Positions 22,316 to 32,534 of a stretch of DNA of 64,000 bases are shown one piece after another. Every line of letters starts with the position of its first letter. Position 1 is the stretch's first letter. The notes below the pieces were generated by a model. The model was not told the DNA's origin and made no database searches. It saw only the letters and a list, made by a program, of their open reading frames with translations. The position numbers were made by a program, and so were the translations under genes. The DNA is from Epiperipatus broadwayi (lineage: Eukaryota; Onychophora; Udeonychophora; Euonychophora; Peripatidae). The stretch spans positions 124,001-188,000 of the forward strand of contig JAQFVV010012507.1 of assembly GCA_028023455.1 (NCBI GenBank). The letters run 5' to 3'.

Positions 22316-24423
22316 GGCACAGAGGCTGCGTTTATTTTTTTTTCCGAGTTTGGATGCCCAATCGTGGAGCCTGTAATTATTCCCACACCCTGAATAATTC
22401 ATTAGCTATATGTGTATAATTTGCTATATATAATTTAATATATACATAATTTTCCAGAATACAAAATGATTTAGTTTTTTCATATGGATTTTATAAAATA
22501 AAATACTGTTTTGTTAGTAAATTAAAGAGGAATACCATGTTTTCCATCCATAGTCTGTAATTTTTTTTTTTTTGATAAACAAATTAATTAAAGGTGAAAA
22601 CTGATATGGTTAAATAGATTGTATAAAATATGAAAGTAGTTTGAACTACTATATTAATGTATATGTAAGTTTTTTTTTTATTTCCAGAGTTTTGTTAAGT
22701 AGAATTTTTTTTTTTTCTACTTTTCTCCCATGTTTGCTAAGAACGGAAATATTTGTATAGAAATTTTTTTTTCTTGTTAATTGAGTATATAATATTGTGA
22801 TTATCTTAAAGCAAAGTGTAAAGAGTTTGACACTTGTGTATGTATTTTTTTTTTTCAACTTTTTCTCCAAAGTTTTTTTTCTCTTGTCCAATAGTATATA
22901 GTATTATGTAATGTATATAGATGTGTGTGTAAGATCTATGTACTTGTGTATGTAGCGCTGCATATATATGTACATGGGTGTGTATGTGCAATGTGTAGGA
23001 ACAGATGTGTTTGAAAATTTTATATGTATTGCATTGCTATATATTTTCTTGGAAACCCATATGTGTGGAAAAATTGTGTTGTATCTCAAGTATAAAAGCT
23101 TGAAAAGTTTTTCCCCAATATAGATGTACAATTTTTTTTTCTGGATTTGACAGTTGAAAAATATTCATATCCCCAAATGATATTTCATAGATACAGTTGT
23201 ATATATTCAGATCAATGTATTTAAAAGTTGGTTTAGATCACTTGAGTTTGAATTTATAGTGACATGTAATGATTATGTATATGCTCTTAAGTTTAACAGT
23301 TTTCTCTTAATGTTAGATTTTTACCAAACTCAAACTATGTAAAATAAATCATAAAGTAAGGTCAAAGTGATGCAAAGTTTTTTTTTTGTTTTCATGAGTG
23401 TCAAAAAAAAAAAAACCCCAAAGACTGTGTTTTATAACTATAAGTGTAATGCTAGCTGTGGTACCTGGTTTTCCAACCATATAGATATTTTGTAAAAGTT
23501 TTTTTTTGGAACCCATGTATTACAACCATATGTAGATTTTTTTTTGTATCTGATTTTACATGTACACATGAATTTGTTTCTGTTTTCATGTGTTTAAAAA
23601 AAAAATGTTTAAAGCCCATGTACTACATCCATAAGCCTTATGTGTAAAAGGTGGTAATAAGATGTATTTAATGTTTATTCATATGGGCACACTGTGTTAC
23701 CAATCGATAAAAGTACATGTATTTATATATATATGTTAGAGCTATCTGTAAGTGTTATAGTGTTGCTGACCTTGATAACTGGTGCCCTGGTGTAGGAAAT
23801 AGAGTACCTATTACCATTATAAATTCGTTATCAAGTTCAAAATAAATAAAGAACCGTGGTAATTCTAGGCAACAAATTTTTTTTTTTTTTTGATATATAA
23901 GAGATTTGGAGAGTGAAGACTTTTATAACTGGTGTAATATGTCATAAAATTGTAAGCAAAGTAATATTCATCACAACAAAATTATGTATTAAATTTTGAA
24001 AATAATGATTTTTTTTAAGTCCATTTCAGAGGCAAGGAGTGACCAAGGGTGACCAGCTAGAATCAAGAAATAAATCTGTCATTCAAAAAATAAATAAAAT
24101 AAAGTTGTTTTTTTTGTTGAAGCTGAAACAATTATTTAATTATCCTGCTTGGAACAGTCAGAAACTTAGTATGGCAGGTCAGAAAGGACACAGTCAGTAA
24201 AACATGATGGGAAGAGTGGACAGAGTAAGGGAAGCAAACGTTCGAATTAGTGATTATTTACATTCTATTTTTCAAGATTATATTAAAGTTTCAGTGAGCC
24301 ATAGTTCCAGGAAAATAGCTTGAATTCAAAGATCAGCATTATTACTGTCATCAAACTTTTAAAAATCCAAATGGATAACAGCATAAAAAAAAGGAAAGTG
24401 AAGATGTTGATGCCAGCATCTCA
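22316..24423. other. Non-coding stretch with many oligo-T tracts
   Basis: No gene recognised. Oligo-T runs of 8-14 recur every 30-120 bp (for example 22558, 22670, 22706, 22765, 22847, 22874, 23131, 23380, 23501, 23537 and 23876), some embedded in similar contexts such as TTTTTCTACTTTTCTCC and TTTTTCAACTTTTTCTCC. This suggests a degenerate tandem repeat. Confidence 0.4.
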
Positions 24424-25497
24424 GTGAAAGAAGAAAACATGGAGGAACAAATTTCAGAGGTCATAATAAAGGATCCATTACCCCTTCTCCATGAACTCAA
24501 ACATAATCCTATACCTGATCAAAATGAGAACCTGATCACCTTATTCCAAAGTATGATGTTTCAAATGCAAAGGGATGCACAAGAATTTAGAACAGCAGTG
24601 ATGATGGCAATCGACAAAGGTTTAAAAAAATACAGAGAGGACAATGCCCATGTTCTACAAACAATGGAAGAGATGTTGGGAAGTACTACAAAAAGAATTG
24701 AGATGTCAGAAATGATTGAAAAACATAATTTAGTGGAGGAACATGTTAAAACAAAAAAGGAGTCAGAGGATATTGTTGAATTAAAGCAAGTTGAAGAAAC
24801 TTTGGAATTTCCAACCAAAGATATTTTAATGGAATCACCAGTTGAATATCCAATTACTGATGAAGCAAAATTTGAAAGTGTTAAAAAGGAAGAAATTGAA
24901 ATTACAAAGGATCTTATTGAAGTTGTCAGTTCACCTTCAGGAAAACTTCTAATTGTGGACTATATCTCTAAAATTGCAAAGGAAGAAGCAGTAGATCCAG
25001 AAGCTGAGACTGCAATAATATCAAATACAGTAACAGAATTTAAAATGGATGCAAAGACTGCTTATGAATTGCAAACTGATTTAATAAAATCTAAAATTGA
25101 TTTAAAAATTGTGAAAGAGTCTAAAATTAAGGTTGAGATCATGCCAGAACTTCTTGAACAACAAAAAATAGTTGAGAACATTGAGAAGTCTATAGACATG
25201 GAAGTAAATGAAAAGGAATACAAAATAAATATGTTAAAAGATAAACCTACTTCAGAAATTCCCAAAATAAATGATAATGTAATAGGGAATTCAAATAAAA
25301 ATGAAATTCCATTAGAAACATTGAAAAATGATGTTGCAAAGGATAATATACAAGAATTAAATAGTGATTTGGAAGTGATTAAAGGAAGAGAGAAACTGCT
25401 TTCAGAAATAATCAGGAAAATAGCATACAATATGATGAAAGATCGAGATAAAGAACAGGATAAACAGCAGAGCAAGGAAGAAGAGAAAAAAACATAA
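24424..25497 (+). CDS. Unrecognised Glu/Lys-rich coiled-coil ORF (Gag-like?)
   Basis: A 357-residue plus-strand ORF, very rich in Glu, Lys and Ile, with no signal peptide, membrane segment or zinc knuckle. The N-terminal part (LFQSMMFQMQRDAQEFRTAV, about residues 40-60) is helical and recalls the N-terminal helices of the Gag-like ORFs at 1.2-5.2 kb and 41.6-43.2 kb. The middle consists of charged helical stretches. The last residues run into a Lys/Glu/Gln tract. A Ty3-like pol tail follows in a different frame. The ORF lies between the two copies of the long direct repeat (19.4-22.3 and 26.0-27.0 kb), as an internal ORF of an LTR element would. This is not proof, and a low-complexity host protein is the alternative. 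It has no obvious LINE or PLE relation. Confidence 0.5.
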   Translation: MKEENMEEQISEVIIKDPLPLLHELKHNPIPDQNENLITLFQSMMFQMQRDAQEFRTAVMMAIDKGLKKYREDNAHVLQTMEEMLGSTTKRIEMSEMIEKHNLVEEHVKTKKESEDIVELKQVEETLEFPTKDILMESPVEYPITDEAKFESVKKEEIEITKDLIEVVSSPSGKLLIVDYISKIAKEEAVDPEAETAIISNTVTEFKMDAKTAYELQTDLIKSKIDLKIVKESKIKVEIMPELLEQQKIVENIEKSIDMEVNEKEYKINMLKDKPTSEIPKINDNVIGNSNKNEIPLETLKNDVAKDNIQELNSDLEVIKGREKLLSEIIRKIAYNMMKDRDKEQDKQQSKEEEKKT

Positions 25498-25645
25498 AAA
25501 TAAACATCAGAAACATAAAAATAGTGCTTTCATCCTAGCTGATGATGGAATACGAAAAGAAATTTTTAATGAACAAAAAGAGACTTTTAATGCTGCCCAT
25601 TTAAAACCATATCATGAAATACCTCCAGATCCAGGGGAAGTCTAA
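25478..25645 (+). pseudogene. Short frame-shifted tail resembling a Ty3/gypsy pol C-terminus
   Basis: Starting inside the Lys-rich end of the preceding ORF, in another frame, about 55 codons read a basic segment, then FILADDGIRKEIF and FNAAHLKPYHEIPPDPGEV before TAA. An N-x-x-HLKPY(H) motif near the C-terminus is common just after the integrase in metazoan Ty3/gypsy polyproteins. The join lies in an A-run (GAGAAAAAAACAT), so slippage or an indel is plausible. Short, and therefore tentative. Confidence 0.4.
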
Positions 25646-26024
25646 TTATTTTCAAAATGTGAGACCCTTTGTGTATGACCCCATGTAATTGAAATACATA
25701 TTATGTTGCTAGACTGTTGATATATAAATCTTATGTAAGGAATATTATCTAATAGTAACTAAATGAAGTAAGTTAGTAGAATGAAGAAGATAAGAAAAAA
25801 ATGCTAAGAAATAAATCGCTTAATAACATGATAGTTTAAGAATTGTAACTTCAGCAGAGTAATAAATTTAGAAGAAACTAAAGGCTTGCAGATCTCAATA
25901 CAGTTACCGTTCCAATAATAATATAATAAACCTTGGTCATTAAACCCTTGGTCAGCCTCTATTGTCACTGGACACCCAAGTAAAAAGTTTTTTTTCTTGT
26001 TTTTTTTCCCCAACTCGAGGGATA

Positions 26025-26259
26025 TGAAGCTGGAAATATAGTACACATATTTCTGCTTCACCTAGTGCCAATGTCATCATCACTAGTCTGGGTTTGAACC
26101 CAATCATTAACTGACACCCATCTCATATGAGGTGGTAGTATATTTATAATTGTTATAACCTTTTGATTAATTTGTATTTTATGATTAACTAACCTTTTAT
26201 AATAGTTTATTTATTTATATTTGTAAAAATGTATATTGCGTTTATTTTCTTAAATTAAA
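26025..26259. repeat. Long direct repeat, block 1, right copy
   Basis: Partner of 19385-19618. It is followed not by the 1.95 kb spacer found on the left, but by about 44 bp containing two copies of TTTTTGAGCATTTATTTATT. Confidence 0.85.
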
Positions 26260-26303
26260 CCTTTTTGAGCATTTATTTATTTTTGAGCATTTATTTATTT
26301 ATT

Positions 26304-27047
26304 TATTGTCAATTATTTATTTAAGAATTATTTTGCTTCCCACACTCATTATATACAAATGATTATAAATGTAATAATGTTTTAAATGTACACTTTCATA
26401 TCTTTTAATATATATAAAGAGATTTATTTATCTTGAACAGGGCTAATAATATTTTATTGCTAATTGGTTTTGGCTGACCAATTAACAAACTTTTATATTG
26501 TTTGTCAAAGCTGCATCAAAACAAATTAAATAATAAAATAACCAAGTTGTATAAACAAAGACTCGACTTATTTTGTACTAAATTCTTTAATAAATTCCTC
26601 TAATATTGTTATTTAAAGCTTAGTTTGTCATCACTCCCAATCTCTAAGGTTCATTACTCTATTTGTTTAAATATTTCTTTGATTTAAATTCTATTCTTTA
26701 TAATGTTGCCAGAAAGAATTATCATTATTATGGTTCAAACCATTACTAATCGATCAAATCATATCTGTACCATTCTGCAATCGCCAGAATCCACTAAATC
26801 ATTGGTTTTCCATATAAACCCTTTTATTATTTTGAGTCTCTATGTGAACCATAACCTCCAGCTGGGACGGAATAAAAACCAAGCACTGCTAGTGTCATCA
26901 CAAACATCCATTAGTCAGAGAAGCAGTAGTCTAGGCAAATAGGTTAGGATTCATCCTTGTCCTGACATATGTATCTTGTGCATGGTAGGATTCAAGGTAC
27001 TTTTGCTTGGATTATTGGTCTTGTTGAATGAATACATGATTTTGACC
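26304..27047. repeat. Long direct repeat, block 2, right copy
   Basis: Partner of 21567-22315, ending at the same TTTTGACC. Three or four bases later a long (TA)n tract starts. The right copy therefore looks like the left one with 1.95 kb removed. Confidence 0.88.
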
Positions 27048-27050
27048 ATA

Positions 27051-27131
<81 letters not shown>
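27051..27131. repeat. (TA)n microsatellite, about 40 units
   Basis: Separates the long direct repeat from the 3' end of Penelope-like family A copy 1. Confidence 0.97.
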
Positions 27132-27133
<2 letters not shown>

Positions 27134-27217
27134 CAAGCATAAAGCTAAACTAGTCAATATAATCAAAACTACCACAAATCCAAAATTCAACCAGACCAGC
27201 ATAAAAATAATATTAAA

Positions 27218-27263
27218 ACACTACGAAAGGTTTCACTGCTACAAGCAGATTTCTCAAGTGTAA
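27218..27263 (-). ncRNA. Hammerhead-like motif in PLE family A, copy 1
   Basis: Minus strand: ACAC (helix I), TTGAGAA (weak match to CUGANGA), stem II CTGC-TTGTA-GCAG, T, GAAA, ACC-TTT-CGT (stem III with one mismatch), A (cleavage), GTGT (helix I). All elements are in the right order and length. The core keeps GAAA but the first core box differs at two positions. Confidence 0.42.
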
Positions 27264-27295
27264 AGAACTACAAAAACTACACAATATATATAATA

Positions 27296-27604
27296 TTAAA
27301 CATTACGCACAAATCCATTCACTTCCCATCCACCCTTAATATTAAAATAACTCTTAAATAAATTAATTGCTTCAGAATAATATATTTTCAATAATAAAGA
27401 TTCTTTAATTCTTCTTTTGATTGCATTTCTCTCAAAGAAGACAACCTTAGCTTCATCAAAATCAATAGTGTGGCCTGTATCTTTTTCATGGACATACAAA
27501 TAAGAACTAAGATATCTATTTTTAACTCTACTTTTATGAACCTTTATTCTTTCATTTAAACTCAAACTACTCTGACCTATGTAAACCTTCTTAGGAATAA
27601 ACAA
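27296..27604 (-). pseudogene. PLE family A GIY-YIG endonuclease domain (copy 1)
   Basis: A 102-codon minus-strand frame. The YIG half of the GIY-YIG motif is clear (KVYIGQSSLSLNERIKVHKS, with the conserved Arg and His downstream), then HEKDTGHTIDFDEAKVVF, characteristic of PLE C-termini. The preceding GIY half lies in the overlapping frame 27577-27768 (GVVYFIT). The PLE GIY-YIG domain nicks DNA for target-primed reverse transcription. Here it is frame-shifted away from the RT. Confidence 0.85.
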
Positions 27605-29640
27605 GTGATAAAATATACTACACCAGGAATAGTCTTTCTATCAAAAATTTCTTTTGTATTATTTAATAAATTATTCAATGTAACACCCCTTTTCCAAGCA
27701 ATTTTATTATTTCCTAACAATTTACTATTTCTACATACAATTTTATAAGAAGGCAATTTAAATGGCAAGAAATAAAATCATATTTTTCTTTAATCTTAAC
27801 ATTCTTACAAATATTACTATTAAATAAAATACTTTTAACAAATTTATCAGAGTAACCAATCCTCAAGTAATCTTTATAAAATTGATATTTCTGAAACAAA
27901 GCTACCCCACTAGAATTATTTAATTTATTATTCCTATGACAATAATTCCTTAAAGTAGCTACTTTATGAGATACAGACTGATAGCTATCAGGTTTAATTA
28001 TAGATCTTAATTCTTTACTTTTAACAAAATGACCGCACAGTAAACAATTAGTCTCTACATTTCTAATCACCAAAAGATCTAAAAAATTTAACTTACCAAA
28101 ATCTAACCCCCCTCCTTCTAACATAAATTTTATAAAAGGATCAAACAATTAAACTCATTTACAAATTCCTTCAATTTATCATTCTCAACTACAAATAAAC
28201 AATCATCAACATATCTGACAAATAACTTTACATATAAACAATTCTTTTAAATGATAATTTCCTCTTCCATATAATTAATATAAACTGAACATACTAAAGA
28301 AGAAATAATATAACCTATTATCCACCCTCCCTCAATCTTATAAAATTACCTTTATAAGTAAAATACATAGAATCTTCCAATAACAAAAGCAAATCTTTAA
28401 TTACCTTAATTTTATTTTTTGATAAAGAACTTTTCTTAATCAATACAGACGTAAGAATATCAATACCACTTAACCTATTAACAGACTGATACATATTTTC
28501 AATATCTAAACTGCCAAATACTCAATTACTTACCATTTTAAAATTATTAATCTTATCAAAAGCCTCAAAAGAAGAAGAAACTGTATAATGACCAAAATCA
28601 ATAAATTGTTTTAAAAAAATTTTCAAGAATGTAGAAATACCCTCTACAACAGTACCTGTAAAATCAAAAATAAATCTTAAAGGAAAACCATCTTTATGAG
28701 TCTTAATATTCACAAAGATCTTAGCTGATGTGAAATCATTAGGATAGCATTTGAAATAATCTATTCTATTAAAAATTTTTAAATTAACCATTTTCTTCAT
28801 AATATCTATCAATTTTCTTTTAATCAAATTACCTGGATCTTTATCTAAAAACCTATATTTACCATTATTTAATTCTCTATCCATTTTCTCTTTGAATTCA
28901 TCTCCTTTCATAATGACAAACCTACCAGCTTTGTCTTCAAGAGAAATGATTACATCATTAGCAATTAACTTATTCTTAAGATGTTTAATCTCAGCAGGAT
29001 TAATAACAAAATTTTCTTTCCTTTTTAAAATTTTATTCAAAATCGATTGAATACCAACTTTCTGCTCATCACTCAAATTACTAGATTCAATAGATGAAAT
29101 TGTATCAAAAACTATATTTTTTGAATGAAATGAAATTAGGGCCTTTACCAAGAATATCTAATTCTCTATCATTTAACTTTATATCAGAAAGATTAACAAC
29201 TCTATCATCAGAAACATTACTCTCATACCCTTTATCACTACAATAAATTTTATTAACTTTCCCAAACAACCACTTTAATTTTCTTTTATATTTTTTCCAA
29301 TAGAAATTTGACCTATTCTGTCTAAATTGTCTTGTAAAAAAATTCAAAATTGAATTATTAAAATCTTGCCTACTGTGTAAATAATGTCTATTACTTTTAT
29401 ATACATAAATAAATTTGTAAAACCTTACAAATTTTTTTTTAAAAAAACTATTCAAAATATATGTTTGTAACTTAAAAACCAAATTCCCATTTTGAAGCAA
29501 CTTTTTATTTCTACTAAAATTAATAACACAACACCTAGGAAAAACACTAAATTCCCTACATTTTTTAAGAAAATAAATCTGCCATGTTATCTATTCTATC
29601 ACACAATCTAGACAAATTTTTAATCCTTCTAATATCATTC
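27577..29640 (-). pseudogene. PLE family A reverse transcriptase (copy 1), several frames
   Basis: Pieces lie at 29105-29500 (N-terminal linker), 28522-29151 (RT start: LEDKAGRFVIMKGDEF, then IKTHKDGFPLRFIFDFTG), 28149-28521 (RT core with catalytic YVDD encoded at 28202-28213), 27714-28148 (thumb: FGKLNFLDLLVIRN, then SVSHKVATLRNYCHR) and 27577-27768. Motif A reads SLDIENMYQSVN where PLEs normally have FDV.SLYTNIP. The same change occurs in copy 2. Indels every few hundred bases show that the copy is dead. Confidence 0.85.
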
Positions 29641-29734
29641 AATGGAAAATTTTAAAAACTAAACTCCACAAACCCATATTAAAAACGAATTACAAATACA
29701 CTTATAAATTAACATACAATAAAAACATACACAC

Positions 29735-29737
<3 letters not shown>

Positions 29738-29814
<77 letters not shown>

Positions 29815-29843
29815 TATAAATAATATATATATATATATATATA
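29738..29843. repeat. (TA)n microsatellite with minor interruptions
   Basis: Borders the 5' end of PLE family A copy 1 and the unidentified unit to its right. Confidence 0.95.
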
Positions 29844-30122
29844 ATTCATTCTGCCTTATCAGGCACTGAGAAGAAAAACCATGGTGTTTCTTGATCTTAA
29901 ACTCAGAGGTAAAAAGCCAATAAACTCACCACGCTGGCTAATGTGTGTTGGTGAGCAGCCCATCCATGTTTGTATACTATATGAATAATCACATAGTAAT
30001 AACAGCTGCAACGACAAGAACATATGGAGTGGACATTAGGAATTTGCCCTGCTCGGTTCCTTTAAGGCCTCCAAGAGGAATCAAAGGGTCTCCTTTCAGT
30101 TAATAGCAAACTCCTTTCTGCA

Positions 30123-30124
<2 letters not shown>
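29844..30124. other. Unidentified 280 bp unit between two TA tracts, less AT-rich
   Basis: About 280 bp with visibly more G and C than its surroundings (AACTCACCACGCTGGCTAAT, GCCTCCAAGAGGAATCAAAG), sharply delimited by (TA)n on both sides. No ORF, tRNA-like boxes or inverted repeat seen. It may be a SINE or the terminal fragment of another element. Confidence 0.4.

Positions 30125-30168
<44 letters not shown>
30125..30168. repeat. (TA)n microsatellite
   Basis: Left border of the family B palindrome. Confidence 0.95.
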
Positions 30169-30171
<3 letters not shown>

Positions 30172-30211
30172 TAAATAAAAATATTCGTTAATTAAAAAAT
30201 AATATTGTAAT

Positions 30212-31052
30212 TATAATTGAAATAATATTTTTAAGCGGTTTATAAACAATTCAAACAATCTTTAAATCCATGAATACTTTCGGTTACTTTCAAACCTGCC
30301 TCAACTGCTATTAAATTCAAAAACTAAAAGCGGAAGCAAACGTCATCAATTCAAATTCCACGAATCTCGTATTTTAATGTTAGAAGCTTGTCGATTTATC
30401 AAATGTGTTTTATTCCTGTTTATAAAAATTGCCTCTTTAATTTTCTTTTACTATGGTTTCTCTCTTCATGAAGAATTTTCACATTTTCAAAATTAAATTT
30501 AAATTTATGTTTACATGTTTTCATGATCAAAGAAAACTGAAGAAGATATTAAATCACCATTATTTTTATTTTTTACACGCTTATATAACAATTCGTGTTC
30601 CTTCAATCTTTTCTCAATGTTGCACCTAGATTCACCTATATCATATATAGGTGAATCTAGGTGCAACATTGAGAAAAGATTGAAGGAACACGAATTGTTA
30701 TATAAGCGTGTAAAAAATAAAAATAATGGTGATTTAATATCTTCTTCAGTTTTCTTTGATCATGAAAAAACATGTAAACATAAATTTAAATTTAATTTTG
30801 AAAATGTGAAAATCTTCGAAGGAGAACCATAGTAAAAGAAAAATTAAAGAACAATTTATAAACAGGAATAAAGCACATTTGATAAATCGACAACTCTAAC
30901 ATTAAAATCGAGATTGGGAATTTGAATTGATGGTTTGCTCGCTTTTAATTTTTGAGTTTAATGCAGTTGTGGAGGTTGGAAATACCCGAAACTTCTGGAT
31001 TTAAAGATTGTTTGAATTGTTTATAAACCGTTTAAAAATATTATTTCAATTA

Positions 31053-31058
<6 letters not shown>
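30212..31058. mobile_element. About 850 bp palindrome of two Penelope-like family B 3' ends, head to head
   Basis: The two halves are reverse complements with roughly 10 percent mismatch in the outer parts and near identity at the centre (30643, TTCACCTATATCATATATAG). The outer ends are TTATAATTGAAATAAT and ATTATTTCAATTATAA. Each arm encodes the same GIY-YIG fragment reading outward, then a shared non-coding 3' end. (TA)n flanks both sides. It probably arose by template switching or twin priming during PLE insertion. A transcript through it would form a long hairpin. Confidence 0.85.
30617..30832 (+). pseudogene. GIY-YIG domain fragment, PLE family B (right arm)
   Basis: The frame reads ISYIGESRCNIEKRLKEHEL, then SSSVFFDHEKTCKHKFKFNFENV. 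This is the YIG half of a PLE GIY-YIG domain with its conserved Arg/His helix. The N-terminal GIY half and the whole RT are missing because the palindrome centre falls just before it. The opposite arm (about 30460-30640, minus strand) encodes the same peptide but has an A-run two bases shorter at DHEK, which breaks its frame. It resembles the fragment at 56.4-56.7 kb. Confidence 0.75.

Positions 31059-31126
<68 letters not shown>
31058..31126. repeat. (TA)n microsatellite
   Basis: Separates the family B palindrome from the family A copy 2 region. Confidence 0.97.
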
Positions 31127-31130
<4 letters not shown>

Positions 31131-31407
31131 CTAAATAAACACAAATATACTCTTTCAACCAAACTCAACTAACAAACTTAATATACACAAATAAAATTCA
31201 AATATATCAATAATAATAAAAATTTAAAAAAAATCTTTACACCACATCAGTAAAACTACTTTTAAATGCAAAGAAACTCATTAAAATGTAAATATTACAA
31301 GAATAAAGCTAAACTAGTCAATATATAATCAAAACTATCCCAAATCCAAAATTCAACCACACCAGCATAAAAATAATATTAAAACAATACCAATAACATC
31401 ATCTAAG

Positions 31408-32534
31408 ATGTTTGTGAATATTAAGACTCATAAACATGGTTTTCCTTTAAGATTTATTTTTGATTTTACAGGTAGTGTTGTGGAGGGTATTTCTAGATTC
31501 TTGAATAATTTTTTAAAACAATTTGTTGATTTTGGTCATTACACAGTGTCTTCTTCTTTTGAGGCTTTTGATAAGATTAATAATTTTAAAATGGAAAGTA
31601 ATTGGATATTTGGTGGTTTAGATATTGAAAATATGTATCAGTCTGCTAATAGGTACAGTATTGATATTCATGTCTGTATTGATTAAGAAAAGTTCTTTAT
31701 CAAAAAATAAAATTAAGATAATTAAAGATTTGCTTTTGTTATTGGAAGATTCTATGTATTTTACTTATAAAGGTAATTTTTATAAGATTAAGGAAGGGTG
31801 GATAATCGGTTATATTATTTCTCCTTTAGTATGTTCAGTTTATATTAATTATATGGAAAAGGAAATTATTATTAAAAATAATTGTTTATATGTAAAGTTA
31901 TTTGTCAGATATGTTGATGATTGTTTATTTGTAGTTGAGAATGATAAATTGAAGGAATTTGTAAATGAGTTTAATTGTTTTGATCCATCTATAAAATTTG
32001 TGTTAGAAGGAGGGGGGATTAGATTTTGGTAGTTTAAATTTTTTAGATCTTTTGGTGATTAGAAATGTAAAGACTAATTATTTACTATGCAGTCATTTTG
32101 TTAAAAGTAAAAAATTAAGATCTCTAATTAAAACTGATAACTATCAGTCTGTATCTCATAAAGTAGCTGCTTTAAGGAATTATTGTCATAGGAATAATAA
32201 ATTAAATAATTCTAGTGTGATAGCTTTGTTTTAGAAATATCATTTTTATAAAGATTGCTTGAAGATTGGTTACTCTGATAAATTTGTTAAAAGTATTTTA
32301 TTTAATAGTAATATTTGTAAAGATGTAAACGTTAAAGAAAAATATGATTTTATTTCTTTGCCATTTAAATTGTCTTCTTATAAAATTGTATGTAGAAATA
32401 GTAAATTGTTTGGAAATAATAAAATTGCTTGGAAAAGGGGTGTTACATTGAATAATTTATTAAATAATACAAAAGAAATTTTTGATAGAAAGACTACTCC
32501 TGGTGTAATATATTTTGTAAGAAGGTTTACATAG
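31408..32534 (+). pseudogene. PLE family A reverse transcriptase (copy 2), several frames
   Basis: Frames 31408-31686 (IKTHKHGFPLRFIFDFTGSV, then GGLDIENMYQSANR), 31625-32032 (ISPLVCSVYINYMEKEIIIK and catalytic YVDD encoded at 31910-31921), 32052-32234 (SVSHKVAALRNYCHR) and 32259-32534 together give RT motifs A to E and the thumb, interrupted by frameshifts and stops. Catalytic aspartates are still readable in the separate frames. There is no N-terminus: truncation is at the 5' end. Confidence 0.85.

Larger units (their letters stand above)
27132..29737 (-). mobile_element. Penelope-like element, family A, copy 1 (multiply frame-shifted)
   Basis: Minus-strand PLE framed by (TA)n tracts on both sides. 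From its 5' end (about 29640) it reads an N-terminal region (REFSVFPRCCVINF), a Lys-rich linker, RT domains, and GIY-YIG (ending 27296), then about 165 bp of 3' untranslated sequence. At least five frame changes make it inactive. The 3' region carries a hammerhead-like fold (27218-27263). The sister copy at 31.3-33.1 kb lies in the opposite orientation. Confidence 0.88.

Noticed and set aside
27051-27263. Tyr-Ile repeat reading frames at this and the other (TA)n tracts (for example 48242, 50281, 53444, 56893 and 60680)
   Set aside because: Alternating TA encodes YIYI in any frame; these are microsatellite artefacts.
30125-31126. A CRISPR array or tandem satellite
   Set aside because: Repeats here are inverted halves of one element and microsatellites. 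No regular direct-repeat/spacer pattern exists anywhere in the window.
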